64,000 nucleotides of DNA from Heyndrickxia sporothermodurans (GCA_018333075.1 BORH01000015.1:1-64000), one strand, 5' to 3'. Shown: positions 26,401-35,194, counted from the stretch's first letter. Translations and numbers: made by a program. Notes: a model not told the origin generated them from the sequence alone.

Positions 26401-28638
26401 CGCTAACTTATTTTTCTCTCCTTTTTCAATTAAATGCTTTCTGCTTATGTTCAAATGATTAATGATTTCAAATAACTGTTCTGAACGATTTCCGTCTTTA
26501 TATTGATTTAAAAGAAGTCTCCCAATTTTTAAATGGGTTTTCTCCTGTGCTTCTTTTGACATTGTTACATAAACAGCCTGCTGTACCCTATCATGTGAAA
26601 AACGGTATACCGGCAGCTCTGTTTCGATATTTTCATTGGGATATACCCATTTGTATCCAGAATCAAGTGGTAAAACAAGACCTTCTTCAAGCGCCTCCCA
26701 TAAATCTTCAGCTGTCCTTGCGAAAGATAATTCACAAATGGTTGATAAAGTTTTAAGCTCAAATTGGTTACCAATACAAGCAGCAAATTTCAAGACATGT
26801 ATCGTTTCTTTTGGGAGCCTTTGTATACGCTTGACCATGTATTCAACAATATCCTCAGTTAATGGTAATTGATTGAGCAGTTTGCTATCAGTCATCCATC
26901 TCTGTAAATGGTAATCATAGGTCACAATATTCTCTTCATAAAGTGCTAGAACAAGCTGTCGTACATAATATGGATTGCCTTGCGAAATTCGCTGAATGAC
27001 AGTTGTCATTCGATCAATTTCACTTACTCGATGATGAAACGATTCTGAAATTAACTGACTGATATGATGGTACTCAAGCGATGTCACAGGAATTTCATAT
27101 AAATGAATGTTTGTTTTATGCATCTCTTCCATCATTAAAGAAAAAGGATGCCCTACTTTGATTTCATCATCTCGATAAGCACCTATTATTAGTAAATATT
27201 GTGAGATAGGCTGTGTAAGTAAATATTGAACAAGATCAACGGAAGCCCTATCTGCCCATTGTAAATCATCAAAAAAAAGAACAAGTGGGTGCTCTCTTTT
27301 AGCAAACACATGAACAAATTTCTGAAAAGCCATAAGAAATCGGCTCTGTGTTTCAAGTGCAGATAAACTTTGAGGTTTAGGCTGTTTGCCGATTAACCAT
27401 TCAAGTTCAGGCAAAACCTCTGTTATAATTCCTGCATGGGTTGATAGTTCTCTTTTTAAAGCTTGCCTCCAATTTTCTATTCTTATTGCATCCTCAGTCA
27501 GAAGCTGTCGAATCAATTCTTTAAAAGCCTGAATGATTGGAGCATATGGTTTTTGCCTTTGTATTTGATCAAATTTCCCCGAAGTAAAATAGCCCTTTTC
27601 CTTAATAAGCGGCTTTTGTATCTCTTTCACTAATGCTGTTTTCCCCATTCCTGATGGACCATGTATTAAAGCAAATGATGTAATCCCATCACATGCTTTA
27701 TCAAAAATCTTATACAGTTGATCAACTGCTTCTTTCCGTCCGAATAGTTTGGATGACAGCTCAAATTGATCTGACTTGTCGATATTATCTATCAAAAACG
27801 AAGGAATGCTATTCACCTTTGTCATTACTAAGCATTTTTCTAGATCGTTTTTTAGCCCATATGCGCTTTGATATCGATCTTCAGGCATTTTTGCGATTAA
27901 TTTCATAATAAGTGCTGAGAGGGTTTCTGGAATTTCTTTATTGATATCATGTGGAGCAATAGGTGTTAGGACAAGATGAGCATGTACTAGCTCAGCAAGA
28001 TCATTTGTTATAAACGGAAGTCTGCCGGTCACCATTTGATAGAATGTAATTCCTAGGGAATAAAGGTCTGTCCGATAATCAAGAGAACGATTCGTCCTTC
28101 CAGTTTGTTCTGGTGACATGTAGGATAAATGGTGATTTCTTTCATAAGGACTTGATTCCAAACGTAAATGTTCTTTCGTTAATTTCGTTGCATGACCAAA
28201 ACCAGTTAATGTGATTTCCTCAAGAGAATCAATAATAATATTTTCAGGTCGAATCGCTTTGTGAATAATATGTCTTTGATGAAGCTTACCAATTATTTCA
28301 GCTAATTGAATGCCTACTTTTAAAAACTGGTCTATAGTCAATTTCTTATTTCTCAAAACCTTATTTAGAGATTGACCAGCAGCATTCTCCATCACAAGAA
28401 AAAACTGATCCTTTCTTTTTTCCAGATCCAAGGGGCAAAGAATTTTCTTTAACTTCAATTCCTTAGTTATATAATATTCATGAATAATAGAAGCCTTTTC
28501 ATAGGAGTGAGGAAGTGTATTCTTCAAATACTTCACAATTACTTTTTTGTTCTTCGAAATTGAGAATGCACGCTGCAATATCCATGATTCATTTTCTTCA
28601 ATTTTTTCAAGAAGTTGATAATTTAAAAATCCAATCAC
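23410..28638 (-). CDS. protein kinase-like / AAA ATPase / GAF / histidine kinase fusion
   Basis: A 1742-residue cytosolic sensor. Residues about 10-270 form a Ser/Thr-kinase-like domain with Lys36, but the catalytic loop reads H-K-A (126-128) and the metal-binding triad G-F-G (146-148). About 295-620 is a predicted ATPase: Walker A GPSGMGKT (327-334) and a Walker B-like LFFDDLQWAD. About 640-1230 is helical, TPR-like. About 1270-1430 is a GAF domain. The C-terminus is a histidine kinase with the phospho-acceptor His1504 in SHDLRTPI, an N box (NIIMNAIKHT), DTGSGI and GNGLGLS. Similar fusions occur in B. cereus-like genomes and cyanobacteria. The start is GTG after GGTGA. The OmpR regulator at 28968 is the likely partner. 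Confidence 0.93.
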   Translation of the reverse strand: MIGFLNYQLLEKIEENESWILQRAFSISKNKKVIVKYLKNTLPHSYEKASIIHEYYITKELKLKKILCPLDLEKRKDQFFLVMENAAGQSLNKVLRNKKLTIDQFLKVGIQLAEIIGKLHQRHIIHKAIRPENIIIDSLEEITLTGFGHATKLTKEHLRLESSPYERNHHLSYMSPEQTGRTNRSLDYRTDLYSLGITFYQMVTGRLPFITNDLAELVHAHLVLTPIAPHDINKEIPETLSALIMKLIAKMPEDRYQSAYGLKNDLEKCLVMTKVNSIPSFLIDNIDKSDQFELSSKLFGRKEAVDQLYKIFDKACDGITSFALIHGPSGMGKTALVKEIQKPLIKEKGYFTSGKFDQIQRQKPYAPIIQAFKELIRQLLTEDAIRIENWRQALKRELSTHAGIITEVLPELEWLIGKQPKPQSLSALETQSRFLMAFQKFVHVFAKREHPLVLFFDDLQWADRASVDLVQYLLTQPISQYLLIIGAYRDDEIKVGHPFSLMMEEMHKTNIHLYEIPVTSLEYHHISQLISESFHHRVSEIDRMTTVIQRISQGNPYYVRQLVLALYEENIVTYDYHLQRWMTDSKLLNQLPLTEDIVEYMVKRIQRLPKETIHVLKFAACIGNQFELKTLSTICELSFARTAEDLWEALEEGLVLPLDSGYKWVYPNENIETELPVYRFSHDRVQQAVYVTMSKEAQEKTHLKIGRLLLNQYKDGNRSEQLFEIINHLNISRKHLIEKGEKNKLANLNLLAGELAKQAAAFETALKFYKVGLELLPLDCWNTQYDLTFKLHIGLGECEYLNSQFEEAERSFDTALAHSHSKKDRLAVYNVKIILYTHVHRVEEAVDAGIKGLQLFGWNVPRKLGKWAVLKELLLTKILLKKTTMKELLDLPLMEDEEKQLLLQTLTNINGPAFHVNQYLATWLMLRALRITVKYGRTDLTALIYNTYSLILSSGFLDFENSYKFADLAIRQAQTFGNQGLNGRVYFLFGSFINHWKHHLSLNLDYLKKSQSYCIEAGNLHLAGANSSFIGMILFMTGSHLQEVEDGIDKQLQFVKQIRYTLSNDFLNEVKQWIRILMDASRTPNWNLPKITDDLSAVIIHSIIRLQMAYLFNRKDIALELLSILEEQFSHSTVLVIGPEYYMYQSLWMVKLYPQASKAEQRNYRKKININLKKLKKLAKHSPENYKHKYLLVQAEAASLDKRKDNIAFLYDQAIRLAEENGYLQDSGIANECVSNYYRSQESWKLAEYYITQAYLSYSKWGAKTKADQLLEQYPKLIKETKDDHPKEKLEYLDIQSITAASQTLSKEIILSQLLKKLMSIVLKNAGAGKGLLLLQKENQLSVVAKGSFYNEQEEIEVLPSNVGDQQSFSEMIVNYVVSSQEAVVEDDAGKEGLFTKDAYIIKNLPKSILCLPIVHQGRLNGVLYLENSEITHAFTKERINVLTLLSSQAAISIENAYLYANLESKVIERTVELKTANEELEKAYQDIAHSEQLRRSFLSNISHDLRTPITSIRGYIEAILDGVVNTSEEEKEYLKRTREKTIALNRLINDLFDLSQLEARQSSFEFDFIPIDQLVKYFYNQSELEVKNAGLAFELLLPFSKFIAYPLVKVDIGRMEQAVSNIIMNAIKHTDSGGITLYLSIDNELKNAMITIQDTGSGISEEDLPYIFNQYYTKPGRAAKKGNGLGLSICKEIIAFHHGEITVKSEIGKGTSFSINLPIYEANVEMEELDADKAFFMSSKG

Positions 28639-28694
28639 TGCTCTTCACCACTTTTGTTAATTTTCAAAAATCTTTAACAAAACTTTAACTACTT

Positions 28695-28723
28695 TTGAAA
28701 GCAGCTTATACTCCGTTTAGTAT
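28695..28723 (+). promoter_or_regulatory. putative SigA promoter of the SinI-like gene
   Basis: -35 TTGAAA at 28695-28700, a 17-bp spacer and -10 TAGTAT at 28718-28723, about 40 bp upstream of the SinI-like start codon. Confidence 0.5.
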
Positions 28724-28764
28724 TATATATTTAGCGTAATTCTTGTTTGTAGGGGAGGGTGCTT

Positions 28765-28938
28765 ATGTATAAGCTGCCTGTTGATGAAAAAACGAAGGAT
28801 GTTTCTCTTGATGCTGAATGGGTCAATTTAATAAAAGATGCAAAGGAGAGTGGTTTAACAATTGCTGAAGTACGTAATTTCTTAGAAAATCCTTACTCTT
28901 TTAATCATTTCACTAGCAATATAAATAAAATAGAATAG
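28765..28938 (+). CDS. SinI-type anti-repressor
   Basis: A 57-residue protein. Residues about 15-42 match the SinI dimerisation domain: L-D-x-E-W-V-x-L-I-x-x-A-K-x-x-G-L-T-I-x-E-V-R-x-F-L. In Bacillus, SinI-like proteins bind and neutralise the biofilm repressor SinR through this helical hairpin. GGGGAGGG lies five bases before the ATG. It sits between, and on the opposite strand to, the giant sensor kinase and its response regulator, so it may be an output of that pathway. No sinR homologue lies in this window. Confidence 0.85.
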   Translation: MYKLPVDEKTKDVSLDAEWVNLIKDAKESGLTIAEVRNFLENPYSFNHFTSNINKIE

Positions 28939-28967
28939 ATCTTTCATTAATCTGTGGACAAATATTT

Positions 28968-29681
28968 TTAAGGAGAAATAAATTTATAACCCAATCCTCT
29001 TACAGTTACTATATATTTAGGCTTGATTGGGTTTTGTTCAATTTTTTTTCGGAGATTACTAATGTGTACCATGACGGTTCGATAATCCCCTAAGGAATCC
29101 TCATCCCAAATGGCTTCAAATAATTGTCCAACACTAAATACATGATTCGGGCGCATAGCTAAAAAGCAAAGTAACTGGTATTCTTTTGTTGATAATGATA
29201 TTGGAGACTGATCCACCTTGACTACACAGCTATCCATATCTATAGAAAGCCCTGAGAATTCAAGTAAGCTTTTCCTTTGCTTTTCCGTCGCCTCGTGCTT
29301 CTTTTCTAGTAATATACGATTTCTTCGTAAATGCGCCTTTACTTTAGCGACGAGTACAGATGGACTAAATGGCTTGGTCATATAATCGTCCCCACCAACT
29401 CCAAGCCCTAAAATTTTATCCATATCGTCTTCCTTCGCACTTAGGAACAATATAGGAATATCCGATTTCTTACGTATCATTTGACAGACTTCAAAGCCAT
29501 CAAGCTTAGGCAGCATAACATCAAGAATAACCATATCAGGTTTATACTCATCTACTAATTGAATTGCTAATAAACCATCCTCTGCTGTCATTACAGAATA
29601 TCCATTATTTTTTAAGTACAATTGAATGACTTCTCTAATATCCAAATCATCGTCAACAACCAATACCCTCTTTTCTAACAT
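28968..29681 (-). CDS. OmpR/PhoB-family response regulator
   Basis: A 237-residue two-component regulator. The receiver domain (residues 1-120) has the acidic pocket Asp10/Asp11, phospho-acceptor Asp54 in VILDVMLP, the conserved Ser/Thr position in LFLSAKE and Lys103 in MTKPFSP. The C-terminal winged helix (about 145-235) ends in YIVTVRGLGYKF. AAAGGGG precedes the ATG. It is transcribed in the same direction as, and upstream of, the fused kinase with only the SinI-like gene between. It is therefore the probable phosphorylation target. Confidence 0.93.
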   Translation of the reverse strand: MLEKRVLVVDDDLDIREVIQLYLKNNGYSVMTAEDGLLAIQLVDEYKPDMVILDVMLPKLDGFEVCQMIRKKSDIPILFLSAKEDDMDKILGLGVGGDDYMTKPFSPSVLVAKVKAHLRRNRILLEKKHEATEKQRKSLLEFSGLSIDMDSCVVKVDQSPISLSTKEYQLLCFLAMRPNHVFSVGQLFEAIWDEDSLGDYRTVMVHISNLRKKIEQNPIKPKYIVTVRGLGYKFISP

Positions 29682-29817
29682 ATCCCTTTCCCCTTTTGTA
29701 AATAGATGGTTGTCATTATACTACCATAAATTTCTTAATATAGTTAAACTTATGAATTTTCTACTCGAATTAATACTAATGTGGCTGTTGGTAAAAGGAA
29801 AAAGTTAATTACATGCT

Positions 29818-29847
29818 TAAAGCCCAATCAAATAAGATTGGGCTTTA
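29818..29847. terminator. terminator of the hydantoinase operon
   Basis: AGCCCAATC / GATTGGGCT stem with a 6-nt loop; on the minus strand it ends with TTTAAG. It is placed 15-45 bp after the operon's last stop. Confidence 0.6.
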
Positions 29848-29862
29848 AATTACTAAATTATA

Positions 29863-31413
29863 TCAAATACTTATAAGGTCCCCTACTGCCTTCACACGAA
29901 TCACTACGGCATTACCAGGCAAATATGCAAGTGGAATATCCTCCACCGCAACAATAGAAATCGTACTTTCATCTGCGCCAGCCTTAATTGCTTCCTCAAT
30001 TGCAAGATCTCTAGCATCTTGAATGGCTTCTTCCCTGTTCATTTGATTCAAGCTATAAATTCTTTCCATTTCTCCACTTACCTGACCAAGAGCAGCCCCG
30101 ATTGCATTTGCTGCACCATAGTGGCTTGGACGAATAACTTGTGAAACACCGTTCAATGAATCAGATACGATAATACTTCCACCACCAGATAAAATTAACG
30201 GAATTTCCTTCGTACTTGTTTTCATTTGATCAATCGCATCCTCTAGCATTTTCGTCATTTGATCATATACTTGCTGACAAAAATCACCTGGTAAATGAGC
30301 CACAAGTTCAGAATGGGCCTCAAATGCATGCCCTAAACGGGTCACAATATCAGAGGTAGTCATTACATCTCCACCAAATAATATGGCTTTCTTTGTAATT
30401 TCATAACCAACACTATCTGGCCCTACTTTGATTCCTTCATTCGTTTCGCGAATACGTGTACCACCGCCTAAACCAATTGATAAAATATCAGGCATCCGAA
30501 AATTCGTATTCACACCGCCAATATTAACAGATAAGGTGGATTGTCTAGGAAAACCATTTGATAATACTCCGATATCACTTGTTGTTCCTCCGACATCTAA
30601 TACCATTGCATTTTGTAATCCAGATAAATGTGCCGAACCACGAATTGAATTTGTAGGACCACACCCCATCGTCAAGATAGGATAGCGTAAAGCATACTCT
30701 TCATTCATCAATGTTCCATCATTTTGGCTAAAAAACATTTCTGCTTCTATCTGAAGATTCTTTAATGCCTTTGCAAATCCATTAACAATCATTTTTCCAG
30801 TAGTCATTAGTGCTGCATTTAAAATCGTTGCATTTTCTCGTTCTAATAACCCGATACTACCAATCTCATGTGAAAGTGAAACAGGAATATCACCCAACTC
30901 CTCTTTCACCCATTTAGCAACAATCTGCTCTTGGTCTTTATTGACTGGAGCAAATACACCTGAAATTGCAATACTTTCAGCCTTTCCTTTTACTTTTTGA
31001 CAAAACTGCTGCACTTCTTCTCTATTTAATGGACTAATAATCCGACCGTCAAATTCATACCCGCCTGAAATAATAGTAGATTCTACTTCGACCTTTGCTC
31101 TTAAATCCTCAGGCCAATCAGTAAATGGTGGAATGGAAGTAGTGGCTGGTTTCCCGATTCGAATCATGCCTACTTTATTCAGACGCTTCCGTTCTACAAT
31201 CGCATTCGTACAATGGGTTGTTCCAAGCATCGCATATTTAATTTGACTTCTATCAATCTTGCTTTCTTTAACAACATTTACAATCGCTTCAAAGATTCCT
31301 GTTTCTACATTACTTGTTGTTGGTACTTTTAATGTGTGAACCACTTGTAAATGTTCATCTAATATAGCTGCATCTGTATTTGTTCCACCAACATCTATGC
31401 CCAATCGATACAT
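29863..31413 (-). CDS. hydantoinase/oxoprolinase (HyuA) family protein
   Basis: A 516-residue protein of the HyuA/oxoprolinase A fold. It begins with the ATPase-type phosphate loop GIDVGGTNTDAAI (residues 5-17), has GTTHCTNAIVERKRLNKVGM (about 64-83), and a second actin-like-fold motif MVLDVGGTTSDIGVL near residue 272. This shorter form without the C-terminal oxoprolinase domain is usually paired with DUF917 proteins, as here. ATP-dependent opening of a hydantoin, oxoproline or similar cyclic amide is the family theme. The start ATG lies two bases after the DUF917 stop, so they are coupled. Confidence 0.88.
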   Translation of the reverse strand: MYRLGIDVGGTNTDAAILDEHLQVVHTLKVPTTSNVETGIFEAIVNVVKESKIDRSQIKYAMLGTTHCTNAIVERKRLNKVGMIRIGKPATTSIPPFTDWPEDLRAKVEVESTIISGGYEFDGRIISPLNREEVQQFCQKVKGKAESIAISGVFAPVNKDQEQIVAKWVKEELGDIPVSLSHEIGSIGLLERENATILNAALMTTGKMIVNGFAKALKNLQIEAEMFFSQNDGTLMNEEYALRYPILTMGCGPTNSIRGSAHLSGLQNAMVLDVGGTTSDIGVLSNGFPRQSTLSVNIGGVNTNFRMPDILSIGLGGGTRIRETNEGIKVGPDSVGYEITKKAILFGGDVMTTSDIVTRLGHAFEAHSELVAHLPGDFCQQVYDQMTKMLEDAIDQMKTSTKEIPLILSGGGSIIVSDSLNGVSQVIRPSHYGAANAIGAALGQVSGEMERIYSLNQMNREEAIQDARDLAIEEAIKAGADESTISIVAVEDIPLAYLPGNAVVIRVKAVGDLISI

Positions 31414-31415
31414 CC

Positions 31416-32501
31416 TTAGCTCTCCTTCCTTAATTCCTCTAATGCTGTATAGTCAAAATCATATCCGAAATATCTAGGGCCAGCTGTTTCAATTCCTTTT
31501 TGTGTTCTCCACTTTTCATGACAAGGAAAGGCAACAACTACAACACGAGCACCATATTTCATCCTTTCAGTTGTAATCGGAAAGCCTGTTTCTACATCTA
31601 ATACGGCAATTAAATCAGGAGTAGAACATAATAAATGATCAGCTTCCTTTGCAACTAGATGTTCATTTTGAAAATAAAGAGTAAATGTTCTTCCTTGCTC
31701 ATCTCGAATGCCTTCAAATTTCGCCTTTCCTCTTGTAAATCCTCCACTAAGCCCGCGCTCAATATCGGTAATTTTCCCTTCAAACAAACGATATCCCTTT
31801 AATTCATCTAGCATTTTATTGATTCTTAATTGTTCTTTTAATTCATTATCTAAAAGATATTCACCAATTTTTTCAGCTAATGAAAGTGTATCTGGGATCG
31901 CAGATGTTTTCACTTCTTTCCCTAGTAAGCTGTAATCACAAACTGAAGAGCTTCCACCCATTTCAACCGTAAGGACGCGCGCTAGTCGTTCTGACCACAC
32001 CCCATCCTTTGGATAAAGGACAACTGCATTTCCTTTATCATCAGCCATCGTAACTGGAGAGGGTTCAAATCCATCCAAATGAAAGGTTACCATTTGTGCT
32101 TCTGGAAAGGCTCTTCCCATTGCATCTGCATCCAACATCGGCAACCCTTTTTTTGCAGCAGCTATTATCGGATATAAAGAGTTAATACCACCAATTTCAA
32201 TAGGCATAACCACATCTACTTTTTTCCCTAACACTTTTTCTAGCGTATCAATCGGCGCTGTAATCTCACTTTCCGAAGGAATTTTTTCTATCGTCACTGT
32301 AGGTGCACCCATTCCAGAAATCGGAACAACCAATTGATCATCGTTTAGTTCATCTATCGACATCAATTTTACTGGACCATACTTTCGAACGGCTTCCTTC
32401 GCCATCAGCTTTCCTATGTACGGATCACCGCCCCCACCTGTACCTAATACAGCAGCACCTAATGCTATTTTTTCTATGCTTTGTTCATCTATATATCTCA
32501 T
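31416..32501 (-). CDS. DUF917 family protein
   Basis: A 361-residue protein of the DUF917 family, which is almost always found beside hydantoinase-like genes and may be a subunit or partner. The family start is evident (LGAAVLGTGGGGDPYIGKLM) together with MPIEIGGINSLYPI and MLDADAMGRAFPE. I place the start at the ATG at 32499-32501, which overlaps the permease 3' end by 17 bp and follows AGAGGTG. The open frame runs 12 codons upstream inside the permease gene without support. Confidence 0.87.
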   Translation of the reverse strand: MRYIDEQSIEKIALGAAVLGTGGGGDPYIGKLMAKEAVRKYGPVKLMSIDELNDDQLVVPISGMGAPTVTIEKIPSESEITAPIDTLEKVLGKKVDVVMPIEIGGINSLYPIIAAAKKGLPMLDADAMGRAFPEAQMVTFHLDGFEPSPVTMADDKGNAVVLYPKDGVWSERLARVLTVEMGGSSSVCDYSLLGKEVKTSAIPDTLSLAEKIGEYLLDNELKEQLRINKMLDELKGYRLFEGKITDIERGLSGGFTRGKAKFEGIRDEQGRTFTLYFQNEHLVAKEADHLLCSTPDLIAVLDVETGFPITTERMKYGARVVVVAFPCHEKWRTQKGIETAGPRYFGYDFDYTALEELRKES

Positions 32502-33807
32502 TTTTTTCAAGCACCTCTTCTTGTCTTTCTTTCTCAATCCATAATTTCCCTAAAATGATTTGAATCATAAACCCGACCAAAAATCCATCAAGTGAAGATA
32601 CACTTGTTAGAGAAAACAGCTCTAAACCAGTTGGCTTTTCCGTTGTCAGAAACGTAGCCACCATACCAGCTATCCAAGCAATAATTGAACGAATCACTAT
32701 TTTCTTCGAGTCTAATTTATTGTCTAAACGTTTAAATTCTTTTTTTACGACAAAATATTCCGCGACATATATCCCTCCAATAGGAGCAATGACAATAGCT
32801 AAGAAATTTAAAAACGACATAAATTTATCGTAAATGCCCAACACAGCTAGGCATGTCGCAATTAAACCAAGAATAATAGTCAACCATTCTTTAGAAATCT
32901 TTGTAAATATCAATGAAAATCCTAGTGATGAGGAATATAAATTGGTTGTATTCGTTGTCCATTGGGCAAGTGTTAATACAACGATTCCAGGCAATGCTAA
33001 TCCTAATGTAATAAATATTTTCATAATATCATCAGTGCCCATCGCTTTAGACATCAAGATAGCTAGAATAATCATAAAGCTATTTCCTATTAAAATTCCG
33101 AAAAATGTAGCAATTACTGCATCCTTTTTACTTTTTGCCCAACGTGTAATATCTGGTTGTGTCGTCGCAGCCACAATAAAAATACTAATAACAAGAGAAA
33201 CAGCTCCACCAAACGTGAACGCACCACCACTCGGAACACTTACTGGCAATGAATAATTTTTCAAAGTTAGAAATAAAGTAAGCAGCATTAGCCCTAATAA
33301 AAGTGGAACAGACCATACGCTTAATTTTTCAATGGAGCGATACCCAAAGATGGCCGTTGTCATCATTAGCAAACCACCAATGACCGAAAGTACCTTGACA
33401 TTAATGGTAAGGTGGAATGCATCGTGTAAAACGGTATGGGCATTATTTGCAAAGAAACCAACCTGTACACCAAACCATCCAAGTAAAGATATACCGATAA
33501 CTATAGAAAATACTTGTGCCCCATATTTTCCGAATACAAATTTTGTAATCATTGATGTTGATAGATTGGTTGAAGAACCAACAATTGCACTAAGTGTACA
33601 TAAAATAGCCAATATAAATGACCCTATACACACCGACCATATTGCTTGATTGATAGGCATTCCATTCGCTAATTCACCACCTAAGATAACAGATGACAAA
33701 TCAACACCCATGGCAATTAATACTGAAAACATCGAGAACCACGAGCGACGCAGCTCCTTCGGAACCACTTCTCTCGCGTAATCTAGAACAACCTTCTCCT
33801 CACTCAT
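32485..33807 (-). CDS. NCS1-family nucleobase/hydantoin permease
   Basis: A 440-residue permease of the NCS1 (CodB-like purine/cytosine/allantoin/hydantoin) family with about twelve helices. The N-terminus (VPKELRRSWFSMFSVLIAMG) and the first-half motif GWFGVQVGFFANN are typical. It is coupled to DUF917 and HyuA downstream and preceded by a TetR regulator. The operon therefore probably imports a nitrogen heterocycle that HyuA/DUF917 open. AGGAGG lies seven bases before the ATG. Confidence 0.88.
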   Translation of the reverse strand: MSEEKVVLDYAREVVPKELRRSWFSMFSVLIAMGVDLSSVILGGELANGMPINQAIWSVCIGSFILAILCTLSAIVGSSTNLSTSMITKFVFGKYGAQVFSIVIGISLLGWFGVQVGFFANNAHTVLHDAFHLTINVKVLSVIGGLLMMTTAIFGYRSIEKLSVWSVPLLLGLMLLTLFLTLKNYSLPVSVPSGGAFTFGGAVSLVISIFIVAATTQPDITRWAKSKKDAVIATFFGILIGNSFMIILAILMSKAMGTDDIMKIFITLGLALPGIVVLTLAQWTTNTTNLYSSSLGFSLIFTKISKEWLTIILGLIATCLAVLGIYDKFMSFLNFLAIVIAPIGGIYVAEYFVVKKEFKRLDNKLDSKKIVIRSIIAWIAGMVATFLTTEKPTGLELFSLTSVSSLDGFLVGFMIQIILGKLWIEKERQEEVLEKNEIYR

Positions 33808-33840
33808 GATGCTTCCTCCTAATTTGTGATCCTTTACTGA

Positions 33841-34425
33841 TTAACTTTCCTTGCTAATGCCGTTCCAATAAATGCTCCATACTTGCTCTAAACGTCGCTT
33901 AAATTTATCTTCTTGATAGTAAATTAACTCTAAGAAGATCCCATCCATAAGACAGAGAAAAGATGCAATCAAATCTTCAATAGGCTGATTCTTTATTTCC
34001 TCTTTTTCTATTCCAGAAGCAAACGTATTTTCAAGCAATTTACAAAGATCCTTTTCCATTTCACTAAATGTTTCTTGGATCTCACTATTTAATGTAGGCG
34101 CCAGAAAAAATGCTAGCTTTGTATAAGCTTGTGTTTTTTCTGGTTGTGTTAAATGGTAATGGCTTAAGCCTATTAAAATTTCATACAGCTGTTCTTTTAC
34201 CGTTGAATTTTTAATTTTCCCTATGACACATTTTATATAAGAATAGTAATCTTCTAATAAATCCTTATACACCGCCATAAATACATCTTCTTTACTTTTA
34301 TAAAATGCATAAATTGAAGGTGTTTTAATCCCTACTTCTTTTGCAATACTGGAAAGAGTTGCCCGATCATAGCCTTTTTCAGCTAGTTGCCTATACGCTA
34401 CCTCTTTAATTTTATTTTTCGTCAT
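33841..34425 (-). CDS. TetR family regulator of the hydantoinase operon
   Basis: A 194-residue TetR-type repressor. The helix-turn-helix (TLSSIAKEVGIKTPSIYAFY, about residues 24-43) is followed by a C-terminal domain with GLSHYHLTQPEKTQAYTKLA. It is the first gene of the operon, 33 bp before the permease. The 21-bp palindrome at 34435-34455 directly upstream of its start is the likely operator. Its inducer would be the imported compound. Confidence 0.9.
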   Translation of the reverse strand: MTKNKIKEVAYRQLAEKGYDRATLSSIAKEVGIKTPSIYAFYKSKEDVFMAVYKDLLEDYYSYIKCVIGKIKNSTVKEQLYEILIGLSHYHLTQPEKTQAYTKLAFFLAPTLNSEIQETFSEMEKDLCKLLENTFASGIEKEEIKNQPIEDLIASFLCLMDGIFLELIYYQEDKFKRRLEQVWSIYWNGISKES

Positions 34426-34434
34426 GAAAAACCC

Positions 34435-34455
34435 ACCTAACTAATTTCGTTAGGT
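34435..34455. promoter_or_regulatory. operator of the TetR-permease-hydantoinase operon
   Basis: Inverted repeat ACCTAAC-N7-GTTAGGT, 10 bp upstream of the TetR start codon. Arms are perfect. From here to the nucB start only promoter-like sequence is seen. Confidence 0.7.
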
Positions 34456-34652
34456 ATGATTATACTAGTATACTTCATAAAAATACAAGTCTGAATTTTG
34501 TTAATAGTTATTTTCCTTTCCGTTAATAAAAATCCTTCCGGGTAAGGGAGTCCATAAGAGTAATTAATTAGTAGAGGAATTAGACGTTGAAGAATTTTCT
34601 TTAATTAAAGACTCAATAAAAAATGAACTAAAACCACTAATTAAATAGAGAA

Positions 34653-34670
34653 CATATGTTATGATATAAC
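34653..34670 (+). promoter_or_regulatory. candidate sporulation promoter element of nucB
   Basis: CATATGTTA at 34653-34661 fits the -10 pattern CATANNNTA of mother-cell sigma factors, and it overlaps the dyad GTTAT-GAT-ATAAC. No convincing -35 was fixed. NucB in B. subtilis is sporulation-controlled, which makes this plausible. Confidence 0.35.
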
Positions 34671-34711
34671 GCAGAATGAGGAAAAATTGTACAGTAGCTT
34701 CGAGGTGAAAA

Positions 34712-35143
34712 ATGAAAAAAATATTTAGTAGTATTATTGTCATTCTTTTATTAGTTCTTGGTTATTTTTATAAAGATCAGCTGGGGACAGGTCAACAAAC
34801 TGGCACCACAGAAAAAAAGGATGCTGTCGTCATCCATTTTCCTTCAGATAAGTATCCAGAAACCGCTAAACATATTAAAAACGCAATAAAGTCTGGAGAA
34901 AGTAAATACTGCACCATCGATCGGAAACATGCAGATGCGAATAGAGATGAATCACTTAAAAATATTCCTACTAAAAAGGGATATGATCGTGATGAATATC
35001 CTATGGCAATGTGCAAAGAGGGTGGTGCTGGTGCAGATATTGAATACATATCCCCTTCAGATAATCGGGGAGCAGGTTCATGGGTCAGCCATCAGTTAAG
35101 CGATTATCCTGATGGGACAGTTGTTTTGTTTGAGGTAGATTAA
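34712..35143 (+). CDS. nucB: sporulation-type secreted nuclease NucB
   Basis: A 143-residue secreted DNA-degrading enzyme. The signal peptide or anchor is at residues 4-20. The NucA/NucB catalytic block is complete: [15 protein letters not shown] (about residues 89-103), then [20 protein letters not shown] (about 115-134). Known members degrade extracellular DNA, for example from the lysed mother cell or the biofilm matrix. GAGGTG precedes the ATG. A strong terminator follows directly, so the gene is monocistronic. Confidence 0.93.
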   Translation: MKKIFSSIIVILLLVLGYFYKDQLGTGQQTGTTEKKDAVVIHFPSDKYPETAKHIKNAIKSGESKYCTIDRKHADANRDESLKNIPTKKGYDRDEYPMAMCKEGGAGADIEYISPSDNRGAGSWVSHQLSDYPDGTVVLFEVD

Positions 35144-35154
35144 GGAATAAAATT

Positions 35155-35194
35155 AGCAATCAGGCAGAGCCTTTTCTGCCTGATTGCTGTTTTT
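35155..35194 (+). terminator. terminator of nucB
   Basis: A perfect 14-bp stem (AGCAATCAGGCAGA / TCTGCCTGATTGCT) with a 6-nt loop, followed by GTTTTTAC. Confidence 0.85.
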
